NCBI GenBank assembly: GCA_019412865.1
Contig: DXOJ01000823.1
Span: forward strand, 1 to 48,129
DNA length: 48,129 nt
Direction of reading: 5' to 3'
Source of the DNA: Bacteroides sp.
GTDB lineage: Bacteria > Bacteroidota > Bacteroidia > Bacteroidales > Bacteroidaceae
This document shows positions 16,432 through 25,126 of this stretch, piece by piece. The translations under genes and the position numbers were made by a program. A model generated the notes under the pieces. That model was given only the letters and a program-made list of their open reading frames with translations, was not told the DNA's origin and ran no database searches. Every line of letters starts with the position of its first letter. Within the stretch, counting starts at the first letter, position 1.

Positions 16432-17955
16432 ATGATAGCTGACAAAAGTATAAATTTAGATACCCTTCATAAAGTATTGTTTGATAATGAGAAGCTGGAA
16501 CTCTCTGAAGAATGTATTCGAAAAGTAGAGGAAAGCTTCGATTTTCTGCAATCCTTTTCCAGCGATAAGATTATTTATGGTATCAATACGGGGTTCGGCC
16601 CAATGGCACAATACAGAATAGAAGATCAGTCATTGATCGACCTTCAGTATAATATCATCCGAAGCCATTCCACCGGTGCCGGCAAACCGCTTCCCGAACT
16701 TTATGTAAAAGCAGCTATGATTGCCCGTTTGTACACTTTTCTACAAGGGAAGTCAGGAGTACATCTGGAACTGGTTTCTCTCCTCTGTGAATTTATCAAC
16801 CGCGGAATTTATCCGTTCATACCCGAACACGGAAGTGTAGGTGCCAGCGGCGATCTCGTACAACTGGCCCATATCGCCCTGACGTTAATAGGGGAAGGGG
16901 AAGTTTTTTATCAGGGTAAATTGTGTAACGCAGCTACGGTACTTCAGGAAAACGGCCTGAAACCTTTTTCCATGCGTATTCGTGAAGGTTTATCCGTTAC
17001 AAACGGTACTTCTGTAATGACAGGCATCGGTATTGTCAATCTGATTTATGCAAAAAAACTACTCCGTTGGTCGGTGGCTGCCTCTGTAATGATGAATGAG
17101 ATTGCCGCCTCTTATGATGATTTTATGGCACAGGCATTAAACGAGGCCAAGCATCATAAAGGTCAACAAGAGATAGCTGCTATGATGAGAGAATGGGTGG
17201 CAGGCAGTAAATGCGTACTTCAAAGAGAGAACGAGCTATACAACCAGGTGCATAAAGAGAAAATCTTCGAACACAAAGTACAGCCCTATTATTCCTTGCG
17301 ATGTGTTCCGCAAATACTCGGTCCTATTTACGATGAACTGGAGAATGCGGAAGAAGTATTAATAAACGAAATAAATTCCGCCTGTGACAATCCGATTGTC
17401 GATCCGGATACACAAAATATTTATCATGGCGGCAACTTCCACGGAGATTACATTTCTTTCGAAATGGACAAGTTGAAAATTGCCGTGACCAAGCTGACTA
17501 TGCTTTGCGAAAGACAGATTAACTATCTGTTCCACGACCGTATCAATGGCATCCTGCCTCCGTTTGTAAATTTGGGAGTGCTTGGATTGAACTATGGTTT
17601 ACAGGCTTCGCAATTCACTGCAACCTCCACCACAGCGGAGTGTCAGACATTATCAAATCCGATGTATGTACACAGTATCCCCAACAACAATGATAATCAG
17701 GATATTGTCAGCATGGGAACCAACTCGGCTCTATTAGCAAAAACAGTCATTGAGAATTCTTATCAGGTGATGGCTATCCAGTTCATGGGAATGGCACAAG
17801 CTATCGACTACCTGAAAATACAGGATCGCCTAAGTTCCAAAAGCAGGCAGGTTTATGAAGAAATACGCAGTTTCTTCCCTGTATTTACCAATGACACACC
17901 TAAATATAAAGAGATAGAAATGATGATAGACTATCTCAAAAAAGAAGATAAATAA
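16432..17955 (+). CDS. Tyrosine ammonia-lyase (HAL/PAL/TAL family)
   Basis: MIO-type aromatic amino acid lyase of 507 residues. It should deaminate L-tyrosine to 4-coumarate, the aromatic head of the polyene. Visible are the catalytic tyrosine loop IYGINTGFGP (48-57, Tyr49) and the self-cyclising ASG triad (138-140) in GSVGASGDLVQLAH that forms the MIO electrophile. From memory the whole chain resembles the Flavobacterium johnsoniae TAL, including the RSHS-TG-GKPL stretch (77-86). The residues at the selectivity position are not the His-Leu of the classical Rhodobacter TAL, so substrate rests on homology and context. No hutU, hutI or ftcD lies nearby, which argues against histidine degradation. 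First gene of the 21-gene run; the next gene starts 1 nt after the stop. Confidence 0.82.
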   Translation: MIADKSINLDTLHKVLFDNEKLELSEECIRKVEESFDFLQSFSSDKIIYGINTGFGPMAQYRIEDQSLIDLQYNIIRSHSTGAGKPLPELYVKAAMIARLYTFLQGKSGVHLELVSLLCEFINRGIYPFIPEHGSVGASGDLVQLAHIALTLIGEGEVFYQGKLCNAATVLQENGLKPFSMRIREGLSVTNGTSVMTGIGIVNLIYAKKLLRWSVAASVMMNEIAASYDDFMAQALNEAKHHKGQQEIAAMMREWVAGSKCVLQRENELYNQVHKEKIFEHKVQPYYSLRCVPQILGPIYDELENAEEVLINEINSACDNPIVDPDTQNIYHGGNFHGDYISFEMDKLKIAVTKLTMLCERQINYLFHDRINGILPPFVNLGVLGLNYGLQASQFTATSTTAECQTLSNPMYVHSIPNNNDNQDIVSMGTNSALLAKTVIENSYQVMAIQFMGMAQAIDYLKIQDRLSSKSRQVYEEIRSFFPVFTNDTPKYKEIEMMIDYLKKEDK

Positions 17956-17956
17956 A

Positions 17957-18685
17957 ATGAAATATGCATTAGTAACCGGAGGAAGCCGAGGTATCGGCCG
18001 TGCTGTCAGTTGTAAACTGGCGGAAATGGGCTACTTTATACTGATAAATTATCAGAATAATGACGCAGAAGCGGAGAAAACGTTGCAGTTAGTACAGGAA
18101 AAAGGAAGTAATGGCGAGTTGATGAAGTTCGATGTGACCGACCCTGCCGCTATCACCCTTGCTTTGGGCAACTGGGCTTCCCAACACCCTGACGAATATA
18201 TCGAGGTACTGATAAACAATGCAGGTATCCGCAAAGACAACCTGATGCTCTGGATGACAGGAGAAGAATGGAGCAAAGTGCTCGATATCAGCCTGAACGG
18301 ATTCTTCAACGTGACACAGCCTTTATTGAAGAATATGCTGGTCAAACGTTATGGACGTATCGTAAATATCGTGTCATTGTCGGGCATTCAGGGAATGCCC
18401 GGCCAAACCAATTACTCCGCAGCCAAAGGTGGCGTAATAGCCGCTACCAAAGCACTGGCACAGGAAGTTGCCAAGAAGAAAGTAACAGTCAATGCAGTAG
18501 CTCCGGGATTCATCCGTACGGATATGACGGAAGGAATTGATGAGAACGAATGGAAGAAACATATTCCCGCGGGACGTTTCGGCACTCCGGAAGAGGTTGC
18601 CGACCTGGTCGGTTTCCTGGCATCCCCAGCTTCATCCTACATCACAGGAGAAGTGATTTCCATCAACGGAGGACTATATACTTAA
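17957..18685 (+). CDS. 3-oxoacyl-ACP reductase, FabG type
   Basis: Short-chain dehydrogenase of 242 residues. It has the NADP-binding TGGSRGIGR (7-15), NNAG (87-90), catalytic Asn114, Ser140, Tyr153 and Lys157 (YSAAK), and the C-terminal ITGEVISINGG typical of FabG. In the polyene pathway it should reduce the beta-keto group after each condensation so that dehydration can give the conjugated double bond. It corresponds to ApeQ of enterobacterial aryl-polyene clusters. 26 nt separate it from the ketosynthase gene that follows. Confidence 0.9.
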   Translation: MKYALVTGGSRGIGRAVSCKLAEMGYFILINYQNNDAEAEKTLQLVQEKGSNGELMKFDVTDPAAITLALGNWASQHPDEYIEVLINNAGIRKDNLMLWMTGEEWSKVLDISLNGFFNVTQPLLKNMLVKRYGRIVNIVSLSGIQGMPGQTNYSAAKGGVIAATKALAQEVAKKKVTVNAVAPGFIRTDMTEGIDENEWKKHIPAGRFGTPEEVADLVGFLASPASSYITGEVISINGGLYT

Positions 18686-18711
18686 AATAAAAGCATAGAA
18701 TAGACAAAATA

Positions 18712-19935
18712 ATGAAAAGAGTTGTTATCACGGGAATGGGGATTTACTCTTGCATCGGCAAGAATCTGGATGAAGTAAAAGACTCACTATATCATGGGAA
18801 ATCGGGAATTGGCATAGACCCGGTACGGAAAGAATTGGGCTATTTTTCTGCATTAACGGGGATATTGGAACGTCCCGACTTGAAGAAGTTGTTGGACCGC
18901 CGTAAACGTCTCTGTCTACCGGAGCAGGGAGAATATGCTTATCTCGCTACATTAGAAGCTTTCCGTAATGCCGGTATTAATGAGGATTTTCTCGAAGCCA
19001 ATGAAGTGGGTATCTTGTATGGCAATGATAGTAGTGCCGCTCCTGTTATTAATGCAGTGGACATCATTCGTGAAAAGAAAAACACAGCACTGGTGGGTTC
19101 CGGTTCTATTTTCCAGTCGATGAATTCCACTGTGACAATGAACCTGTCGGTTATTTTCAAACTAAGAGGGGTCAACTTCACCATTGCCGGAGCCTGTGCA
19201 AGCGGTTCTCACGCTATTGGCATGGGTTACCTGCTTATAAAATCGGGATTGCAGGATTGTATTCTTTGCGGTGGCGCACAAGAAGTCAATCCTTATGCAG
19301 TAGGAAGTTTCGACGGACTAAGCGCATTTTCCACCCAGGAAGCAGTCCCCGAGAAAGCCTCGAAACCTTTTGATAAACGACGTGACGGACTGATTCCAAG
19401 TGGAGGAGCCGCCAGTCTGGTATTAGAGAGTTATGAATCGGCTGTAAAAAGGGGAGCTCCCATTCTGGCCGAAGTCATCGGTTACGGTTTTTCATCCAAT
19501 GGAGATCACATCTCCGTGCCTAATGTGGACGGCCCGAAACGTTCTCTTCAAATGGCTATCAAAGATGCAGGGATTGCACTCGAACAGATCAGTTATATCA
19601 ATGCACACGCCACCTCAACTCCGGTAGGTGACTTGAACGAGGCGAAAGCCATTGCAGAAATATTTGAAGGGCATCACCCGTATGTGACTTCCACAAAGTC
19701 TATGACAGGACATGAAATGTGGATGGCCGGTGCCAGTGAAGTGATTTATTCCACCCTCATGATGAACAACGGTTTCATCGCTCCCAACCTCAATTTCGAG
19801 GAACCGGACGAGGCCTCTGCACAATTAAATATACCTACCCAACGGGTAAACCTGGAATTTAAAACGTTCCTTTCCAACTCATTCGGATTCGGAGGAACCA
19901 ATTCCACGCTAATCATACGCAAAATCAATCCATAA
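18712..19935 (+). CDS. Beta-ketoacyl-ACP synthase 1 (FabB/FabF-like)
   Basis: Thiolase-fold condensing enzyme of 407 residues with the full Cys-His-His triad: Cys162 in GACASGSH, His299 in NAHATSTPVGD, His334 in KSMTGHEMWMAGA. It also has the C-terminal SNSFGFGGTN loop. It performs decarboxylative Claisen condensation with malonyl-ACP. The adjacent ACP gene (21 nt downstream) suggests they work together. It is one of three complete ketosynthases in the cluster, and which one primes and which elongates cannot be told from sequence. Confidence 0.9.
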   Translation: MKRVVITGMGIYSCIGKNLDEVKDSLYHGKSGIGIDPVRKELGYFSALTGILERPDLKKLLDRRKRLCLPEQGEYAYLATLEAFRNAGINEDFLEANEVGILYGNDSSAAPVINAVDIIREKKNTALVGSGSIFQSMNSTVTMNLSVIFKLRGVNFTIAGACASGSHAIGMGYLLIKSGLQDCILCGGAQEVNPYAVGSFDGLSAFSTQEAVPEKASKPFDKRRDGLIPSGGAASLVLESYESAVKRGAPILAEVIGYGFSSNGDHISVPNVDGPKRSLQMAIKDAGIALEQISYINAHATSTPVGDLNEAKAIAEIFEGHHPYVTSTKSMTGHEMWMAGASEVIYSTLMMNNGFIAPNLNFEEPDEASAQLNIPTQRVNLEFKTFLSNSFGFGGTNSTLIIRKINP

Positions 19936-19956
19936 TTTACTAAAGAAAACAGATAT

Positions 19957-20208
19957 ATGACAAACGAAGAAATCATCGAGAAAATAAGAACCACTCTGGC
20001 AGAAGAGTTTGAAGTAGACATCGACGTTATCCAGCCGGATGCGCCGTTAATGGAAACTCTTGAACTGGACAGCCTGGACTTGGTCGATATGGTGGTACTG
20101 GTAGAAAAGAACTTCGGTTTCAACGTAACCGGACAAGATTTTGCGGGTATCAAAACCTTCCAGGACTTCTACGATCTCGTTATCACCCGTATGCAGGAAG
20201 CCAAGTAA
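19957..20208 (+). CDS. Acyl carrier protein 1
   Basis: Acidic four-helix carrier of 83 residues. The phosphopantetheine site is Ser39 in ELDSLDLVD. It differs from the usual DSL motif context of fatty-acid AcpP in the surrounding helix, as expected for a pathway-dedicated ACP that would keep the growing polyene away from fatty-acid synthesis. It lies between ketosynthase 1 and the acyltransferase. Confidence 0.92.
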   Translation: MTNEEIIEKIRTTLAEEFEVDIDVIQPDAPLMETLELDSLDLVDMVVLVEKNFGFNVTGQDFAGIKTFQDFYDLVITRMQEAK

Positions 20209-20210
20209 AT

Positions 20211-21122
20211 ATGTCGACGTGGAAAGGCAAAACCCGGGGAGGAACATTCGGATACTTATTCTTTATTTACCTGATTAAGTATCTAGGCATTACTGCCGCT
20301 TATATATTTCTAAGTCTGGTAGTATTGTACTTCATACCGTTTGCTCCGAAAGCCACCAAAAGCACCTGGTTTTATGCCCGCCACATTCTGAAATACAACC
20401 GAGTACGCTCTTTGGGTATGTTGCTACGCAACTATTACCGGTTAGGGCAAATCCTGATTGACAAAGTAGCCATTGGCAACGGAAAAGTCGATCAATACCG
20501 GTTCGAGTTCGAACGGTATCCGGAGTTCCTGCAATTGCTGAACAGCGAACAGGGAGTGATTATGATTGGCGCCCATGTGGGAAACTGGGAAATAGGCGTT
20601 CCTTTCTTCGACGATTACGGAAAGAAAATCAATATCGTGATGTATGATGCCGAACATCGTAGAATCAAAGAGATATTGGAGAAAAATGGTCAGGACAAGG
20701 ATTTTAAGATTATCCCCGTCAACGAAGATAACCTGACACACGTTTTCCGTATTACCGAGGCGTTAAACAAGAAAGAATATGTATGCTTCCAGGGCGACCG
20801 TTATCTGAATAAAGAGAAACTGCTGACAGGAACACTCCTGGGACAGAAAGCTCCTTTCCCTGCCGGTCCTTTCCTGCTTGGTTCGCGAATGAAAGTTCCA
20901 GTAGTATTCTACTTTGCCATGAGAGAGCCGGGCAGAACCTACCGTTTTCATTTTATAAGGACGGAACCAGTCATACGAACCAAAGAAAAAAAAGCAGAGA
21001 CAGCTCTGCTCGAACAATATACGGCCGCTTTGGACCAGATACTGAAACGCTATCCGGAACAATGGTTTAACTATTACTCATTCTGGGAAACCACAAGTGA
21101 CGGTTCGCTCTCAAAGGATTGA
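20211..21122 (+). CDS. LpxL/HtrB-like lysophospholipid acyltransferase family protein
   Basis: Protein of 303 residues with an N-terminal membrane anchor (about 12-45) and the acyltransferase motif His122-x4-Glu127 in GAHVGNWEIG, followed by the second block CFQGDRYL and the third APFPAGPFLLG. Members transfer acyl chains from ACP to glycolipids. In aryl-polyene clusters a homologous acyltransferase is thought to put the finished polyene, or a fatty acid, on a lipid head. The ATG lies 2 nt after the ACP stop, so translation is likely coupled. Confidence 0.85.
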   Translation: MSTWKGKTRGGTFGYLFFIYLIKYLGITAAYIFLSLVVLYFIPFAPKATKSTWFYARHILKYNRVRSLGMLLRNYYRLGQILIDKVAIGNGKVDQYRFEFERYPEFLQLLNSEQGVIMIGAHVGNWEIGVPFFDDYGKKINIVMYDAEHRRIKEILEKNGQDKDFKIIPVNEDNLTHVFRITEALNKKEYVCFQGDRYLNKEKLLTGTLLGQKAPFPAGPFLLGSRMKVPVVFYFAMREPGRTYRFHFIRTEPVIRTKEKKAETALLEQYTAALDQILKRYPEQWFNYYSFWETTSDGSLSKD

Positions 21123-21147
21123 AATAGAAAGATATAACAAAATAAAG

Positions 21148-22218
21148 ATGCAACAGAATCAATATGATAAGGAACCGTTGACCGCGGTAGAGGCACAACG
21201 CCTGGCACAAGAAATAGCTTTCGGGCCCGTCGTGTTTCAGGTATCACGCCTTATGCTCAAATTCGGTATTTTTCAGTTACTGGCCGACGAACGCGCTGGC
21301 ATGACACAAGAAGAAATCAGCAAGGCTTGTGGGTTGTCTTCTTATGCGACACAAGTTTTGTTGGAAGCCTCATTAACCATCGGTACCGTATTGCAGCACG
21401 AAAACCGTTACCGCCTTGCCAAAGCCGGATGGTTCCTGCTCAACGACAAGATGGTACGTGTCAATATGGATTTCAACCACGATGTCAACTATCTGGGAAT
21501 GTTCCATCTTGAAGAGGCTCTCACCAACGGACGTCCCGAAGGGCTGAAAGTATTCGGCGAATGGAGTACCATCTATGAAGGGCTGTCAAGTCTGCCCTCA
21601 CAGGTACAAAAGAGCTGGTTCGGTTTCGATCATTATTACTCGGATTGCTCGTTTGACGAAGCTTTGGCGATTGTTTTCGCCCGTCATCCCAAGACTTTAC
21701 TGGATGTGGGAGGTAATACCGGTCGATGGGCAACCAAGTGCGTAAGCTATGACGACGCGGTGGAAGTAACTATAATGGATCTTCCGCAACAATTGGAGAT
21801 GATGCGTCAACAAACTAAAGAACTGCCCGGAGCAATGCGTATCCACGGGTATGGCGCCAATCTGCTCGATCCCGAAGTTCCTTTCCCGACAGGGTTCGAT
21901 GCTATCTGGATGAGCCAGTTCCTTGACTGTTTCTCGGAAGAAGAAGTAACCAGCATACTGACCCGTGCAGCCCGCTCTATGAGCCGGGAGAGCCGCCTCT
22001 ATATCATGGAAACTTTCTGGAACCGGCAAAAGTTTGACACAGCCGCTTATTGCCTGACACAAATCAGTCTTTATTTCACAGCCATGGCAAATGGTAACAG
22101 CAAAATGTATCATTCGGATGATATGGAACGGTGCATCAAAGCAGCGGGATTGGAAGTCGAAAAGATAGATGACCATTTAGGAATGGGACACAGCATTGTA
22201 CAATGCAGATTGAAATGA
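21148..22218 (+). CDS. SAM-dependent O-methyltransferase (Methyltransf_2 type)
   Basis: Protein of 356 residues: an N-terminal winged-helix dimerisation domain (about 10-100) and a Rossmann methyltransferase with the SAM loop LLDVGGNTGRWA (184-195). This is the architecture of caffeate or hydroxyneurosporene O-methyltransferases. It most likely methylates the phenolic hydroxyl or a ring position of the aryl head. The frame is open from a GTG at 21097 inside the previous gene, but ATG at 21148 gives the sensible length. The stop overlaps the next gene's start as ATGA. Confidence 0.83.
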   Translation: MQQNQYDKEPLTAVEAQRLAQEIAFGPVVFQVSRLMLKFGIFQLLADERAGMTQEEISKACGLSSYATQVLLEASLTIGTVLQHENRYRLAKAGWFLLNDKMVRVNMDFNHDVNYLGMFHLEEALTNGRPEGLKVFGEWSTIYEGLSSLPSQVQKSWFGFDHYYSDCSFDEALAIVFARHPKTLLDVGGNTGRWATKCVSYDDAVEVTIMDLPQQLEMMRQQTKELPGAMRIHGYGANLLDPEVPFPTGFDAIWMSQFLDCFSEEEVTSILTRAARSMSRESRLYIMETFWNRQKFDTAAYCLTQISLYFTAMANGNSKMYHSDDMERCIKAAGLEVEKIDDHLGMGHSIVQCRLK

Positions 22219-22652
22219 ACAACAGGGAAGTTATCATACAAGGAGAAGGAATACTCAATTTGATTCCACAGCGTCCGCCCATCGTGATGGTGGAGAGTTT
22301 CTTTGGTATCGAAGAGAATCATTCCTATTCCGGACTGACTGTTACTGCTGATAATATTTTCTGCGAAACCGGAAAACTGCAAGAGGCGGGAATTATTGAA
22401 CACATCGCTCAATCGGCAGCAGCACGTATCGGATTTCTTTATACCCGGCAGGGTGAAAAAGTACCGTTAGGGTTTATCGGCTCGGTAGACAAACTTAAAA
22501 TCTACGATTTGCCAAAGATCGGGATGAAACTATTTACGGAGATTACCGTTGTACAGGAGGTATTCGACATTACATTGATTTCTGCACAAGTGAAAGTGGA
22601 AGACAAGCTGATAGCTGAATGCAGGATGAAAATATTTATAAAAAAAGAATGA
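22215..22652 (+). CDS. Hotdog-fold 3-hydroxyacyl-ACP dehydratase-like protein 1
   Basis: Protein of 145 residues, resembling the COG4706 dehydratases (ApeP/ApeI type) of aryl-polyene clusters: LIPQRPPIVMVESFFG (17-30) and IIEHIAQSAAARIGF (60-74). It lacks the HFPGHP loop of FabZ. Family members remove water from the 3-hydroxyacyl-ACP intermediate. The Q in the IPQRPP motif replaces a frequent His, so catalysis is not certain; it may work as a heterodimer with the second dehydratase at 29223. The start is chosen at the ATGA overlap with the methyltransferase; an earlier ATG at 22203 is possible. Confidence 0.75.
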   Translation: MNNREVIIQGEGILNLIPQRPPIVMVESFFGIEENHSYSGLTVTADNIFCETGKLQEAGIIEHIAQSAAARIGFLYTRQGEKVPLGFIGSVDKLKIYDLPKIGMKLFTEITVVQEVFDITLISAQVKVEDKLIAECRMKIFIKKE

Positions 22653-23092
22653 AACGGAAAACGAATCAACAGGTTGCAGCTTTGACTAACCGGACTACCT
22701 TCAGAGTGCGGTTCAGCGAAATAGACTCCATGCAGATTGTATGGCATGGCGAGTATGTGCGCTACTTTGAAGATGGAAGAGAAGCTTTTGGCAAACAGTA
22801 TGGTTTGGATTATATGAGTATTTACCGGGAGGGATACATGGTTCCCATCGTGGATTTAACCTGTCAGTTCAAACAATCACTATCTTTTGGTGAAGAAGCG
22901 ATTGTCGAGACGCGCTATATTGCCTGTGAGGCAGCCAAGATAAAATTTGAATACGTTATCTACCGGGCTACCGACCAGAGTATAGTAGCTACCGGAAGCA
23001 CCATACAAGTGTTCCTGAACCTGAATAAAGAATTGGAGCTTATGAACCCTCCGTTTTATCTGGAATGGAAAAAGAAATGGAATATCCTTTAA
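22649..23092 (+). CDS. YbgC-type acyl thioesterase
   Basis: 4HBT hotdog thioesterase of 147 residues with the catalytic-acid signature RFSEIDSMQIVWHGEYVRYF (21-40; Asp26, His33), the pattern of YbgC and of ApeK in aryl-polyene clusters. It is likely to release mis-primed or finished acyl chains from ACP or CoA. ATG at 22649 overlaps the preceding TGA; an upstream in-frame ATG (22619) lies inside the dehydratase gene. The next ketosynthase begins inside its 3' end. Confidence 0.82.
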   Translation: MKRKTNQQVAALTNRTTFRVRFSEIDSMQIVWHGEYVRYFEDGREAFGKQYGLDYMSIYREGYMVPIVDLTCQFKQSLSFGEEAIVETRYIACEAAKIKFEYVIYRATDQSIVATGSTIQVFLNLNKELELMNPPFYLEWKKKWNIL

Positions 23093-24849
23093 ATATATAC
23101 ATCACAGCCCATACGCTGATTAGTTCGTTAGGTTTCGGCATCCCGGAAAATCTGGAGGCCATCCATAACTACCGAAGCGGAATCCGTATGCAAGAAGCCG
23201 GCCTAATTTCCGATCATCCCCTATTGGCGGGAATGATTGATTCTGTGGAATTGGAAAAACGGGCGAAGCTGATGCAGATTACGGATTATACCCGGATGGA
23301 GCAATTATTCATACTGGCTATCCAAGAGGTTATTTCTCAATCGGGAGCCGACTTGCGAGAGCCGGATTGCGCCTTGTTATTATCTACCACTAAAGGAAAT
23401 GTTGATTTATTGAGTGAATTACCTGCTGACAGTCCGGTTTTTCTTTGGAAAATGGCGGAACGAATCGGAGATTTCTTTGGAGCGACAAATCAAGTAGAGG
23501 TCATCTCCAATGCCTGCATATCAGGAGTCTCGGCACTAATCGTCGCTAAGAGATGGATAGAATCAGGACGTTACAAACGAGTGATTGTGGCAGGTGGGGA
23601 TATTCTTTCTCATTTCATTACCAGCGGCTTTCTATCGTTCCGATCTGTCAGCGCACACCCCTGCCGACCATACGATATACAACGAGATGGATTAAGTCTG
23701 GGCGAAGCCTGTGGAGCTGTTCTTTTAAAAACTCAAGAAAATGCGAATCATATTATTCTCTCCGGAGGAGCAATCAGTAATGACGCCAACCATATATCCG
23801 GTCCTTCCCGAACAGGGGATGGTTTAGCTCTAGCTATTAATCAGGCAATGGAAGAAGCCGGAGTACTCCCCGAAGACATTAGCTTTATCAATGCACACGG
23901 AACAGCTACAGTTTACAATGACGAAATGGAATCCAAAGCCATACATCTGGCCGAATTAGCTACAGTTCCGGTGAATAGCCTTAAGCCCTATTTCGGGCAT
24001 ACATTAGGAGCTTCGGGCATTATCGAAACCATACTTTGCATAGAGCAACTAAAAGAAGGAAGATACTACGGAACTTTAGGATATGAAACACTCGGTGTTC
24101 CCATGCCTATCACTGTCTATGCCACTCATCAGCCGATGCCGATGAAATGCTGCATCAAAACTGCTTCCGGTTTCGGAGGCTGTAATGCCGCACTGGTATT
24201 ATCCCTCCCCGATGCTCACCTGAAACAGAAAGCAAACTTGCAGGCAACCGACAAAGCGAGTGCTCCGTCAGTTTGCAGAGCAGTGGTAGAATCGGGCAAC
24301 ATGGTCACAATCAGACCGGGAGCAGTAGAAAGTAAAGGAACAACTGTATTCAGCTCTTCGGAAACAGACTTTGCACCATTCATCCGGGAAGCATACAAGC
24401 ATCTGGGAGAAAACAATATGAAGTTCTATAAGATGGACAACCTCTGTAAGCTGGGATATGTAGCTGCCGAATATTTACTGAAAGATACACACTACCGTCC
24501 GGAAGAGATTGGAATCATTCTTGCCAATGCTTCTTCCTCTCTGGATACGGACTGCAAACATCAGGCAATCATCAGTAAAGAAGGAGACAAAGCAGCCAGT
24601 CCTGCCGTGTTTGTCTACACTCTCCCCAATGTAGTATTGGGAGAAATCTGTATCCGGCACAAGATTCAGGGAGAGAATACATTCTTTGTCCGTCGACAAT
24701 CCGATGCTGCCTCATTAGAAGATTATGCAAGGATTGTGATGGCGAAAGGTAAGTTACGCACCTGTATCATAGGCTGGTGCGAACTACTGGACGGACATTA
24801 TCAAGCAGAATTTAAACAACTTAATAATATATCAACGATTTATGGATAA
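23065..24849 (+). CDS. Beta-ketoacyl synthase 2 with extra C-terminal KS-like domain
   Basis: Protein of 594 residues, far longer than the roughly 400 of a normal ketosynthase. Residues 1-375 are a complete condensing enzyme: Cys151 in SNACISGVSA, His278 in INAHGTATVYND, His312 in PYFGHTLGASG. A linker follows, and then about 400-594 resemble the N-terminal half of another ketosynthase (IILANASSSLDTDCKHQ, SPAVFVYTLPNVVLGEICI) with no active-site cysteine. This part may serve as a built-in partner surface or ACP dock. An alternative start is Met5 (23077). It ends in an 8-nt overlap with the second ACP gene. Confidence 0.85.
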   Translation: MEKEMEYPLNIYITAHTLISSLGFGIPENLEAIHNYRSGIRMQEAGLISDHPLLAGMIDSVELEKRAKLMQITDYTRMEQLFILAIQEVISQSGADLREPDCALLLSTTKGNVDLLSELPADSPVFLWKMAERIGDFFGATNQVEVISNACISGVSALIVAKRWIESGRYKRVIVAGGDILSHFITSGFLSFRSVSAHPCRPYDIQRDGLSLGEACGAVLLKTQENANHIILSGGAISNDANHISGPSRTGDGLALAINQAMEEAGVLPEDISFINAHGTATVYNDEMESKAIHLAELATVPVNSLKPYFGHTLGASGIIETILCIEQLKEGRYYGTLGYETLGVPMPITVYATHQPMPMKCCIKTASGFGGCNAALVLSLPDAHLKQKANLQATDKASAPSVCRAVVESGNMVTIRPGAVESKGTTVFSSSETDFAPFIREAYKHLGENNMKFYKMDNLCKLGYVAAEYLLKDTHYRPEEIGIILANASSSLDTDCKHQAIISKEGDKAASPAVFVYTLPNVVLGEICIRHKIQGENTFFVRRQSDAASLEDYARIVMAKGKLRTCIIGWCELLDGHYQAEFKQLNNISTIYG

Positions 24850-25123
24850 TTTAGATCAAACCAAAAGAGAACTGATGGACGAAGTGAAAGGGAAACTAAT
24901 CGAAGAGTTGAACCTTGAAGAAATCACTCCGGAAGATATTGACAATGAAGCCCCTCTGTTTGGCGACGAAGGTCTTGGCCTTGACTCCATTGACGCACTC
25001 GAAATCATCCTGATTCTGGAACGCGAATACGGTATAAAGATAGAGAATCCCAGTGAAGGAAAACAAATCTTCTACTCGGTACGTACACTGACAGACTACA
25101 TCATTGCTAATCGCAAAGCTTAA
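24842..25123 (+). CDS. Acyl carrier protein 2
   Basis: Carrier of 93 residues with Ser49 in GLGLDSIDALE as the phosphopantetheine site. The longer acidic loop before it (FGDEGLG) is typical of aryl-polyene ACPs rather than AcpP. It lies between ketosynthases 2 and 3; two carriers probably divide the work between priming and elongation. Confidence 0.92.
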   Translation: MDNLDQTKRELMDEVKGKLIEELNLEEITPEDIDNEAPLFGDEGLGLDSIDALEIILILEREYGIKIENPSEGKQIFYSVRTLTDYIIANRKA

Positions 25124-25126
25124 CCG

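Noticed and set aside
16432..17955. Histidine ammonia-lyase (hutH) of histidine degradation
   Set aside because: No other hut gene is near; the gene is the first of a polyene cluster and resembles the Flavobacterium-type tyrosine lyase.
21097..21147. GTG start of the O-methyltransferase inside the acyltransferase gene
   Set aside because: The extra 17 residues are highly charged, unlike the family N-terminus, and the ATG at 21148 fits spacing and length.
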